Origin: Humulus lupulus
Lineage: Eukaryota; Streptophyta; Magnoliopsida; Rosales; Cannabaceae
Length of the DNA stretch: 64,000 bases
Assembly (NCBI RefSeq): GCF_963169125.1
Contig: NC_084798.1
Span: forward strand, 106,161,970-106,225,969
Direction of reading: 5' to 3'
The first letter of the stretch is position 1, and each line of letters opens with the position of its first letter. A program made the translations under genes and the position numbers. This document shows, one piece after another, positions 1-9,788 of this stretch. The notes beneath the pieces were generated by a model. That model was not told the DNA's origin and did no database searches. It worked only from the letters and a program-made list of their open reading frames with translations.

Positions 1-365
1 CACTCCTTCTTGTCACTTGGAACCCATAAAAATTTCACACCTTTGCTCGCAATCGTTGTCCTCGCCTTCGATGTCTCGTACTTGGTCCACCAAGATCTGA
101 ACTCGTTCTCTCTACAGCCATGAAAATCATCGACTCCCTCGCCAATTCAGTCGGTTAGAAGTCACCGAAGTCAGATAGTCTGGAGTTCGAGTCGCCGAAG
201 TATGAAGTTCCCGGCCTCTCCTCTGGCAAGCTCAGATATGCCCATGTGCCCCAAGCTCCAAAGCTCAAATATGTAGTCACAGTGGAAGAGCTGAAGTAGT
301 TCAACTAGGGCCGGTAGTTTCAGTGGTAAAGAAAGGGGTGAAGAAATAGAGAAATGAGTGAGAGA
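1..365. other. Unidentified flank left of the first solo LTR
   Basis: This stretch has mixed base composition and no convincing reading frame. It ends with the 5-bp target site AGAGA at 361-365, directly before an LTR that starts TGTAATG. The sequence on the far side of that LTR (from 13093) is AT-rich and ends at 13407 in a copy of the Mutator-like terminal repeat found at 17500-17708. The two flanks may therefore be the interior of one more Mutator-like element whose left end lies outside the window. That is inference; I recognise no gene. Confidence 0.4.
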
Positions 366-2179
366 TGTAATGACCCAAATTTCCTAATAAGGTTTATGGC
401 CTTGATTAGGAGGCTGGGAGGGCCATAATTGATTTATTATACAATTAAATGATTATATGCATGTTTATGTGTATTAAATATGCATGTGAACCCATTTCTG
501 ATTAATTGTGTGATTTTCATATTTTGGCCATTTTTGACATATTTGGCATATATGTGGCATGTGTGCGGTGCTTCATTATTATTTGGTTATCCTAGGGTTA
601 CTCAGCACGAGACCATCCTAGGAGGTAAGCTAGTGGGAAAGTCACAACATGATTTATACTTGATTCAGAGTGAGTGAAGAGGTATTTAGCACATTACCGG
701 GTTATTGGGTAATGAGAATAAATATTTGATGATAAATTAGGACTTAGTGAGATTAGCGGGGAATTCTGGGAGTTTTGACTATTTTACCCCAGGGGCGTTT
801 TCGGGACCCCGAGCATTAGGATTTGCTTGAGGCTACTTAAGCTTGAAGTAACCTGTTAAGAAATAAAAAGAACGTTCAGAACGTTCTCTCTCCCTCAAAG
901 TTCCATTTTCGTCTCCCGATCACATTTTCGAAGGAAACTTAAGTTTTAGGACTCGAATTCAAGCAAGGATCGAGGCATAGCGATTCTAGGAGGATTTAGC
1001 TGGGAAACAACTTAATCGCAGGTAATCCAAGTTTTAAGTTTTTGAGATTTTAAGCTTCGATTGGATTTTATGTTTTGATGAGTTTTTTTGATGATTTCAA
1101 ACTTGGGTTTTAATTGTTTTTGATCATTAGGATATTTGGGAACTTTGATTTTTGGATTTGGAGATGTTTGGATATGTTTTTGGAAGGTTTTAAGTGGAAG
1201 AAAACAAGGTTTTCAACCGGGTTCGTGGTTGGGTCGCGGTCCTGTTCTTGGGCGCCGCGGCCTAGGCTTGACGAAGAAGGTGAAGGTTGTTGATGGGCAG
1301 TTAGGGCTGCAGCAGAAGGTGGCGCAGCGCGGCGCTAGGAACATGAAGAATTGGGTTTGGCCTTTGTTTGGAGGCGGGCCGCGGCGCAAGTCTAGTGTGG
1401 GGCCGCAACGCTAGAGGGTAGTTTTGCCCATATTTGGTTTTTAGTCATGGGAACTTAACTCTAAGGGCCTGTGATCGATCCTACTAGCCAGTTGAGTAGG
1501 ATTCGATGTCCCGGAGGCTTGGGTTGGGTCTAGAAGTATTTATTTACTCATTTTGATGAGGTTTTATATTATGGTTGTGACTAGGTTATCATTAGGGGCT
1601 TGGAAACAGGATCGTGCTTGTGGCTTGTTTATTAGTGGCTTGTTTATTAGTAACCTGTGCTTGGACTAAAGGTAAGAAAACTGCACCCCATATGTGACAT
1701 GCATGGTTATTAATGAGGCATGTTGAGTGTTTAAATGTGGACATTGATTACATATCAAATGCTTAGCAAATCTTGCTTACTTGTGAATGGCGCTGACTTA
1801 TTAGTCAAAATCGGCAATGGTGTCGGTATTAAATGTGAAGTTGTGACATACTAGTCAAGTTCGGCAGTAGTACCGAGCACTGGACGTATGGTATTGGATT
1901 ATGAGTCAAGAGCAGTATTAGAGTGTTTAACGCAAGCCAAAAGGAGTAGATCTAATCAACATAAGCATTTTCATAAGAAGCATGAAATGCTTGACCGACC
2001 TTAAGTTCGATGAAAACTAAAAGGGCTTGTCTAGTCTAAAGGCTAGTTATTTAGAGCTAGAGCCAGAAAGGTTAAGGTGACCTAACCGTCACATGGCTAG
2101 GAGGGTATGGGACCTCAGAGATAGACTTATCAGTTATCTACACAGAGATGGACTTCAGTCATCTAATCGAGATGGACTT
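366..2179 (+). mobile_element. Solo LTR of a Tekay-type gypsy element, left part
   Basis: This is the first 1814 bases of an LTR that resumes at 12343 and ends at 13092 (about 2564 bp without the insert). It starts TGTAATGACCC and the far end reads GGGCGTTACA, the same ends as the complete solo LTR at 14111-16790. The target site is AGAGA on the left; on the right the same site appears to have lost one A. No matching internal domain or second LTR is present, so it is a solo LTR. It contains a CpG-rich block (about 1230-1410) and a GTAAGAAAACTGCACC block near 1670. A 92-codon frame at 1136-1414 is not treated as a gene. Confidence 0.85.
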
Positions 2180-2800
2180 TGTTGACCCTAGATTTGGCCA
2201 ACGACACAGAGTCAGAAATACGACAAGAAATGAGATGATAATCAAGAATGGAATCCAATGGTAAAGAAATGAAACAAATGATTTATAGTGGTTCGGCCCC
2301 AATGAATGGTAATGACCTACGTCCACTTAGTGCTATTATTGATATTGAATCCCAATGATGTGATCAAAGAACAAGTGTTCTTGAGTTTCACAAGCCTCGG
2401 GAGAAAATACAACTATTTGGAGGATAATTGCACTATACGCACTTTCTCTCAATATTCCCAAAATAGGTTCAAAAGTCAAAAGTCCATTCCTTGAGCTCTT
2501 TCATGCATATTTATAAGCTCAAGGGGGGTTACATGGCCAATGGGCCTTAATTATCCTTATTATCCGTGTATCAAAGCAATAAAGAGGAAATAATCAACTC
2601 AGTTATTATAAAATTACAATCTTTTAAGGAAATAAACTGAAGCATATGACCAGCCTGGTCATATCTAATCGTGAGGTTTGACGAAGCAACAGGGAGCTGG
2701 TCGATAAGCGAATAGAACCTCTTCATTTCGACTCTGCCACGTGTCAACTACGTGTGAGAAATTCTTGTCATGTCATTAGTAGCCATTTTTTGGGTAAACA
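2180..2800 (-). repeat. Element A 3' LTR
   Basis: Reads TGTTGACCCT at 2180 and ends GGGTAAACA at 2800 on the plus strand; in element orientation it starts TGTTTACCC and ends GGTCAACA. It matches 11715-12337 along its length. A conserved box seen in other Tat LTRs lies at 2281-2300 (plus strand ends GTGGTTCGGCCCC). Confidence 0.9.
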
Positions 2801-2815
2801 TTTGCCCCCCAAGTT
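2801..2815 (-). other. Polypurine tract of element A
   Basis: On the minus strand this reads ACTTGGGGGGCAAA directly before the 3' LTR start TGTTTACCC. This is the expected place for the plus-strand DNA primer of an LTR retrotransposon, and it fixes the element as minus-strand. Elements B (36968-36982) and C (40409-40420) have close variants. Confidence 0.8.
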
Positions 2816-3024
2816 TATTTTATTGCGACCAGCATAAAGTAAACTTAGGAAACTGACGACTACCCATACTCCACCAAATCTGTCAGAGTTACCCATGCCT
2901 TCTCAAAAAAAGTAACTAATCATGTCCAATCAAGTCTTGTTGGTTTCCCAAAAAAATTTCTGACGGCTATTGCATTTCCCCATGCTTTGAAAAAAGTAAT
3001 TCCATCATTACCTCTTTTACAGTG

Positions 3025-3205
3025 TTGCGATCAATATAAATAATCCCCCCATACTCAATTTTTACATTTTACTTTTCACTTATCTTATTTTCTTCAAGAA
3101 CGCAGAAAAACAGAGCTAAACAACCCAGAAGCTTTCATTGCTGATCTAAGGAAATTTTGCTCAAACGTTCAAAACGTTCGTGTTCGCACTCTAATTTTCA
3201 TCCAA
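3025..3205 (+). promoter_or_regulatory. Putative promoter and 5' UTR exon of the element A antisense gene
   Basis: A TATA-like ATATAAATAATCC lies near 3035, followed by a pyrimidine-rich start region and a leader that ends at a consensus splice donor (AAGTAAGT at 3204-3211). Read on the plus strand it points away from the 3' LTR, into the antisense reading frame. The promoter role is inferred from position and motifs only. Confidence 0.5.
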
Positions 3206-3672
3206 GTAAGTTTTTCGAACCTTTCAGTCATTTGAGATGCCATGCAAAACTATTTTTTATCTGTTTCGTGTTTGAGCTCTTGAATGTTCTTGACTGAAAC
3301 CGTTTTGGGGTAAATGGGCATATTAATTGATGTTTGATAGGGTAATGAAATAATGTTTTATAGGAGTTATGATTCAGTTTGGTAGTCGAGATTGTAGATT
3401 TAGGGCGTAAAATCGAAGTAAAAATTTGATTTTTAAGCTAGTTGAAAAACTGGGTTTTTCGCGCCCCTCCAGAGTTGAAAAAGTTTTCTCTGAAAAACTT
3501 TTTACTTCCGCTTTTTAATCCGTTTCTCAAACTGCTCGTACGAAACTTAGTGTTTTTGCTAGAATGCTGCTGGCCGTACAAAAGCTTAACTTTTATACGC
3601 AAGCAACATTATTCCAACTCTCAACACAAGTTTTTAGGCTTTAAGTTATCATCTCCCCTTCTCTGTTCATAG
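3206..3672 (+). other. Probable 5' UTR intron of the antisense gene
   Basis: The 467-base segment begins GTAAGTTT and ends with a pyrimidine-rich tract and CATAG. The antisense start codon follows six bases later at 3679. Element C shows the same layout: an acceptor at 42524-42525 followed by a start codon at 42530. The shared arrangement supports a real intron. Confidence 0.55.
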
Positions 3673-3678
3673 ATTTTC

Positions 3679-4245
3679 ATGAAAGATCCGTGGGGAGGTG
3701 AGAGACCAATTGACGACGATCTGCTTGCTCAACTGCTCGTGGATGAAGAACAGCCATCATTACTTATCCCAGACATCCCTGTTTCTCGAATTCCACCTAA
3801 CAGACCTCACTCAAACCCTTTAGACATGGGTAGAGTAAAATCCACTGCCCAGAAAAAGAAACCATCAAAACCTTCCGAAAACCAGCCTGCTCCTCATGAG
3901 GAAATTCCCTCGACCAATGGTAGAGCTAAGAGTACTCCCGAGCCAGGAATCCAAACTCAAGCCCAACTCTGAAACGTCATTTGACCAGATGTCGAATGGT
4001 ACGTTGCCCCTCCTAGTCGGGTAACGATTAGGATGATTTCCAATTACATCAAGAAGTATGGGCTTCCTTGGGTGACCCTAGTCCAACCCACCAGAGACCA
4101 ACAGGCGAATCTTCCAGGAGGCGCCTTCAGCACCTGGTCGAGGTATCACATCGAGGCAAGAGTGATCCTGCCTCTCCATCCTTTCTTTCAAGGAGTGGCC
4201 AATTATTTCGGGGTCGCTCCTTTCCAAATAACCCCAAATGGGTAT
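3679..4245 (+). pseudogene. Antisense gene of element A, truncated (resembles 'putative gypsy-type transposase' proteins)
   Basis: The frame starts at ATG 3679, just after a likely splice acceptor, and runs in one frame to about 4245. Two in-frame TGA codons interrupt it (3970-3972 and 3982-3984). The first 95 residues are acidic, proline-rich and then lysine-rich. From 3985 on it reads DVEWYVAPPSR and later LPLHPFFQGVANYFGVAP, which matches the element C protein (LPLPPYFVEICDYF). These proteins recall the plant family annotated as putative gypsy-type transposase (PF04195, from memory), found antisense between pol and the 3' LTR in Tat elements such as Grande. No transposase activity is established. 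At about 4245 the frame runs into inverted reverse transcriptase sequence, so the C-terminal half is lost. Confidence 0.65.
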
Positions 4246-4888
4246 TACTTTGTAACAGTAAAGCCCTCTGTCAGTCCGGAAGCGAGTGTGATCCTCATCA
4301 GGAGGATGGATACTGATCTTATTATATCCGGAGCATGCATCCATAAATGAGAGAATCTCATGCCCTTCAGTGGCATCAACTAGTTGGTCGATTCTAGGGA
4401 GTGGGAAACAATCTTTAGGGCAGGCTTTATTAAGGTCTGTGAAATCCATGCATGTTCGCCATTTTCCATTCGGCTTGGGAACTAGCACGGGATTAGAGAC
4501 CCATGATGGATGAAACGCTACCCTGATGAATCCATTCTCCTTTAGCTTCTCGACTTCTTCTTTTAGGGCCTTTGATCTATCTTTGTTGAGCAGCCTCCTT
4601 TTCTGTTGTACTGGTGGAAAACTTTTTTCTATGTTTAGGACATGGCTAATGACTGCAGGGTCTGTTCTGACCATGTCTTTGTGCGACCAGGCAAAGACTT
4701 CCTGGTTTTCCTTCAAAAATTCCACCAGTGCTTGCTTTGTTGTTGTCTCTAAGTTTTTATCGACTTTCACAACCCTGGTCCTCGATGGGTCCTATCTCTT
4801 CATCAAAATCCCCAAAGCGAGGATCTAAATCTCTGTCCTCACTTTGGGCAACGCCCTATTTGGTGACATCATCACCTGATTGGGATTG
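4245..4888 (-). pseudogene. Element A reverse transcriptase, N-terminal fragment
   Basis: The minus strand encodes the linker before RT and the first RT motifs. Visible landmarks in order are the acidic DPRFGDFDEEIGPIED (about 4800-4850), FAWSHKDM, VEKLKENGFI, NPVLVPKPNGKWRTCMDF, NKACPKDCFPLPRIDQLVD, MDACSGYNKISIHPPDEDH and FRTDRGLYCYKVIP. This is the RT style of the Tat group. The frame is open from 4770 to beyond the break, but similarity stops at about 4245, before the catalytic YxDD box. There it joins the opposite-strand antisense gene at a short AAATGGGTATTAC stretch, the mark of a deletion of RT, RNase H and integrase. Upstream it abuts Tekay element E at about 4889. Confidence 0.85.
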
Positions 4889-4889
4889 T

Positions 4890-6384
4890 TCATCAGCCTC
4901 CATTTGTCAGTTCTGTCAATGGCGTAGCTACTCTGGAGAACCCCTCAACAAACCGCCAATAATACCCTGCTAAACCCAGAAAGCTTCTCACTTCAAGGAC
5001 ATTGCTCGGTCTAGGCCAATCTTTGACCGCCTCAATCTTACTTGGGTCAACCAGAATCCCGTCCTTACTGACAATATGGCCTAGAAATGTAACTTGTGGC
5101 AACCAGAACTCACACTTACTGAACTTAGCATATAACTTATGCTCCCTCAACTGCTGTAGAACCAACCGTAGATGCTGCTCGTGCTCTGTCTCTGACTGAG
5201 AGTACACTAGGATGTAATCGATGAACACAATCACAAACTTGTCCAGATAATCCTTGAAAACCCTATTCATCATGTCCATGAAGGCTGTTGGGGCATTGAT
5301 TAATCCAAAGGACATAACCAGGAATTCATAGTGTCCATACCTCATTCGGAAAGCAGTCTTTGGTATGTCCTCCTCTTTAATCCTTAACTGATGGTAACCT
5401 AATCGGAGATCTATCTTGGAAAACACTGTTCTTCCGTGTTGCTGATCAAATAAATTGTCGATCCTAGGCAGTGGATACTTGTTCTTAATGGTTAACTTGT
5501 TTAACTCCCTGTAATCAATACACATCCTAACGGATCCATCCTTCTTCTTAACGAACAACACTGGAGCACCCCATGGCGAGAAACTCGGTCTGATGAACCC
5601 CAAATCAAGTAATTCCTGCAACTAAATCTTCAACTCCTTTAACTCCGCCGGAGCCATTCTATAAGGTGTCCTAGATACTGGCTCCGCTCTTGGTACCAAT
5701 TCTATAACAAAGTCAATCTCCCGCTGCGGCGGCAACCCTGGAAAATCCGCTAGAAACATATCTGGAAACTCACACACCAATCTAGTCTCACTCGGTCCAA
5801 CCGACACCACCCTAGAGGCATCCACAACGCTCGCTAGGAATCCTATGCAACCTTCCTACATCAGGTCTCTAGCCTTCAATGCTGAAATCATTGGTACTCG
5901 CAGTCCACTAAATGTCCCCACAAACACAAAGGGTACCTCCCCTTCTGGCTCAAATGTCACCATTCTGCGCTTGCAGTCAATCGTTGCCCCATACTTGGAT
6001 AGCCAATCCATCCCTAGAATCATATCAAATTCATCCATCTTTAACTCAATCAAATCAACAGACAGTTCCCTACCATCTACCTCTACTGGAAATGCTCTAA
6101 TCCACTTCCTAGAGACTACCAATTCTCCTATTGGAAACAAAGTTTGAAATCCCCTAGCATACACACCACTAGGTCTACAAAGCTGATCTATCACTCTAGC
6201 AGATACAAGTGAATGAGTTGCCCCTGAATCAAACAATGCAGTATATAGAGAACTAGCACTAGAGATTTGACCTGTCATAACTGAGGGGCTAGCCTCCGCC
6301 TCAGTCTGTGTCAAAGTGAATACCCTAGCAGGAGAAAGACTGTCACTCTGCTTCTGCTCCTGCTTCTTGACTTGAGGGAAATCC
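4890..6384 (-). pseudogene. Element E protease and reverse transcriptase
   Basis: Protease and RT follow gag in the same frame that opens at 7052. The aspartic protease active site reads DSGATHSLVS (about 6200-6230), followed by DMILGMDWLSKYGATIDC. RT landmarks are [71 protein letters not shown] and [11 protein letters not shown]. Two in-frame TAG stops interrupt it, at 5856-5858 and 5622-5624. The catalytic box reads FIDYILVYS where FIDDILVYS is usual, so an essential aspartate is changed to tyrosine. The frame ends at 4893 just after PLTELTN, where element A sequence begins. It is a recent pseudogene by lesion count. Confidence 0.9.
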
Positions 6385-7434
6385 CTCTTTAGATGACTGG
6401 CACTCCCACAAACAAAGCAGGCCCTAATCCTGCACTCACCCCGGTGTCGTCGCTTGCACCGCGGACACATTGGAAAACTCCTCCAGTTGTCACTGCCACC
6501 CTGACGACCAGTGGAAGCACCTCGTGCCCTCCTATCTGAACTGGGAGGAACAAAGGAATCTGGGGCCTTCCTCTTATGCTCACTAAAGCCACCACCACGA
6601 CTGGACCCAACAAAAGGAGGCACTGTCCTCCTGGCATCGCGCCTAACAGCGCTTTCCTTCCAAATCTGATCTTCGGCCTTCTCAGCTGTAAGGGCCTTAT
6701 CCACAACCTGGCCATAAGTAGAAGTCTCTGGATCCCAGGTAATATTCACATTGTGGGCAATCATAACATTCAACCCACGCACAAACCTGTCCCTTCTGGC
6801 CGCATAAGTCGGCACTAAATCTGGCGCAAACTTCGCCAATCTGTCAAACTTTATAGCATACTTTGTCACTGTCGATCGATTTTGAGTCAGGTTGATAAAC
6901 TCATCAACCTTTGTAGCTCGAACTGCCACACTGTAATACTTCTCATTAAACAAGTTTCTGAATTCTTTCCAGGTCATAACTGATACATCCCTTCTCTGAA
7001 CCACCACGTCCCACCAAATGCGGGCATCCTCTCTAACACATGTAGCTAGCACAAGCTACCCTCTCATTCCCCTGAACTCTCATAAAATCCAGAATTGAGG
7101 AAATCATATTCATCCACTGCTCTGCCTGCAGTGGGTCTGATCCACCCTCGAAGGTGGGAGGATGCTGCTTCCTAAACCTCTCATACAAAGGTTCCCACTT
7201 ATTCTCCGTAGCAGACTGCACTGGCACTGGCGCTGCAACCTGCTGTACTGGCAGCCCAGTAACATGAGGTGGGGCCTGCTGCCTCAACTGTCACAACTCT
7301 TCCTCTGTTCGCTGCAGTCTTGCTTCCATCTTGGCAAACATCTCTTGCCAATTCTATGGGGTAGGTGGAGGGTCCTGACCCTGGTTATCATCCTCGGCCT
7401 TACTGCCGCGGAGTCTAGCTGATTGTCGAGGCAT
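6385..7434 (-). pseudogene. Element E gag
   Basis: The likely start is the ATG at about 7434 on the minus strand (MPRQSARLRGSK). Two in-frame stops follow, in PPTP*NWQEM and EEEL*QLRQQ, and a frameshift lies near 7045. From 7052 the frame is open: a retrotransposon gag domain with ARIWWDVVVQR, WKEFRNLFNEKYY and KFDRLAKFAPDLVP. A basic Arg/Gly/Ser-rich segment comes next, then CPRCKRRHRGEC and the zinc knuckle CFVCGSASHLKRDFP. The knuckle's last cysteine is replaced by phenylalanine, so it is defective. Gag would form the virus-like particle and bind RNA. Confidence 0.85.
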
Positions 7435-7748
7435 CTCAACAAATATGCCTGCAACCAACGACGCCGCTCATCAGGCATGATAACAACATCCCAAAAACCA
7501 CACCCCAAACACATTAGCCACCCACAAGCAATAACTCGCATCGCATATAACACACAACGGGCCATGCCCTAGCATCATGCATATGTTAACCCATTCATCA
7601 TGCTCTATATAAGATAAGCAGGCAGACAGGGCATTCAAACACATATTCAAACATATTAGTCAATCTTACCAACCAACCATGAGTCGAGCCTGTCACTGAC
7701 AGTGAGTGTACATGTTCGGTCAATCTCTAGAACCAATAACCTTGGCTC

Positions 7749-7760
7749 GCTTTGATACCA
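7749..7760 (-). other. Primer binding site of element E
   Basis: The minus strand reads TGGTATCAAAGC three bases after the LTR end. The standard site for initiator methionine tRNA is TGGTATCAGAGC, one base different. It marks 7764 as the inner edge of the 5' LTR. Confidence 0.85.
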
Positions 7761-7763
7761 AGT

Positions 7764-9788
7764 TGTAATGCCCTACTTCCTTAGAGCTGTTACTAAGTGA
7801 GTTTAAAACGTGCACTCAACTCGTTAATCGATGTTTTAGGTCAAATAGTGTGATTAAGCCATAAACAGAGGGAAAACTTTAGAAATAATTCCAATTCATT
7901 GAAAATCATAAAAGTTTAACACCTGGGATCCCAAAATATAGTTTAGAAACATTTACAGCATATAAATCGAACTAAGTCGACTAAACGACAAAATCTAGGT
8001 CTATTTACACGCCGCTCATGCCTGCTACACTCAAGGTTGGTTGACTTTCTCCTTGCCCTTACCTGCACCACAGAGCATCTGTGAGCTGAAGCCCAGCAAG
8101 AAAACCCAAAACAGATAACATATGCAAAACATACACCAAGTATATAAACTGGCCATCAGCAGGCTAAACACATACGGCCTAGCCGTCCTAGGCGCTTTAC
8201 CAGGCCCTGGGTTCGCGGTCCACACCGTGAGGATATCCCAGGTATCCTTTTAGGGATCCGCCCTGGCAACTCACACTCCATGTGCTCAACGCTGTTCCCG
8301 GCCCTTGCCGACCTCGGCCTACACCGTCCCCAGCTCTTGCCGATCATTCACATAATTGCACTCATAGCATAATAATCAAGTACAAAATACTAGAAAATAC
8401 AATCAAAGGGCTACGCCCTGCAATTCAAACACGTTGGGCTCAGCCCTGCATACAAGCTCTATGGGAACAAGGGTTTTCTTACCTGAGTCCCGAGCTCTCC
8501 GAGCACCGATGTCCCGAGCACAGTCCTCTAACTTGAGCCTCGCCGAAACCCTAGTCACAACACATTAATAATATCCATCCATTAAGTTCTAATCCATTGA
8601 ATAACTTTGAACCATAACCCTAACCTCCGGGACCTGGAATTCTATCAATCCGGGTGACAAAATCCATCCCAAGGCTTAACCATTGAGTTCCCAAGCCTAA
8701 ACACCCTTATAAACACAAGCTGGCACTAAGAGTCGCGGCCCTACCCACAAGCGCCGCGGCTAGCCTCAAAACAGAGGCTAGCACCTCACTGACACCCACA
8801 TGGGCTGTGGCGCGCACACCCAGCGCCGCGACGCGCATGAAACTTCTCGGCCTCCCATGGCTGCGCGCGCACAGGGGCCATGGCATTCACCTCCAACCCA
8901 GAAATCTTCATCCACTTTCTACATTTTCCTCAAGCCAATTCACCGAAAACTTATCTAACAATCCCAGATAATTAACACAAACATTCCAGCTCAATATCAA
9001 CATCAAAACCCCATTAAAACCTACTCCAAAACTCAACTAAAATACCCAAAAACAGATCAAGTTCCAATCACATGCATATCCTAAAAACACAGCAAAAATT
9101 CAAAATTAATTCCCATGGTTAGAGCTTACCTTTGGTGAGTTTAGTCTCTGAATTTGATCCTTAATCCTTAAGCTCCTAGCTCCCAAGATTTCCCAGCTGA
9201 ATTCCTCTAGCTTCTAGCTAATTTCTCCAAGTTTCTCCTTAAGCCTCCAAAGAGAAGAAAACCACTTGAAGAGGGAGAGAAGAGGTGAGTCGGTTTCTGA
9301 GAGTTCTATGAGATTCTAAGGTTTGTTTTATTCAACTTAAGTCTATGTGGTTACCTCAAGGCTCGGGGTACCAAAACGTCCCCGAGGGAAAAATGGTAAA
9401 TTTTCCCCAATATTCCCTCCTAGACATTCTATCCTCAAATATATCTCCAAATATTTATTTTCTTAACCCGATAACCCCGTATAATAACTAATGCCCAAAC
9501 TACCCCTCGACTCGCCCTGAGTCGGATTCTCAACCCCGTTGTGACTTTCTAGCTAACTGCTCCCCAAGACTGTCTCAGATCATGCTGCACAGACATATCA
9601 CATATATATAACATTTATCACATTTATACCCCTAATATCCAGACGGGGCCCACATGCACGTTTAACTCAACTAAACATGCATCATTATCATATATTCACA
9701 TAAATCCACATATTAACATATTAAATCATTTATTGCCCTCGAGGCACACTAATCAAGGCTCTAAGCCCTATTAGAAAATTCGGGTCGT
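7764..9788 (-). repeat. Element E 5' LTR
   Basis: About 2.02 kb, reading TGTAATGCCCTAC at 7764 and ending TTCGGGTCGTTA on the plus strand. In sense it starts TAACGACCCG (the initial TG is lost) and ends GGGCATTACA. It shares blocks with the other Tekay LTRs here, including a CpG-rich patch (about 8735-8885) and a CTTACCTGCACCAC block near 8060. Short frames in it are not treated as genes. Confidence 0.85.

Larger units (their letters stand above)
4889..9788 (-). mobile_element. Element E: Tekay-type chromovirus, 3' half deleted
   Basis: In minus orientation the order is 5' LTR (9788 to 7764), primer binding site, gag, protease and RT. The sequence stops inside RT at about 4890 and passes directly into Tat element A. 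RNase H, integrase, chromodomain and the 3' LTR are absent. The part of A that should lie between its gag and RT (zinc knuckle and protease) is absent too, so one deletion probably removed the 3' half of E plus adjacent A sequence after insertion. The LTR outer end lacks the expected TG, and no target duplication remains. Confidence 0.85.

Noticed and set aside
1136..1414. 92-codon plus-strand frame
   Set aside because: It lies within an LTR and spans the CpG-rich patch; sister LTRs do not keep the frame.
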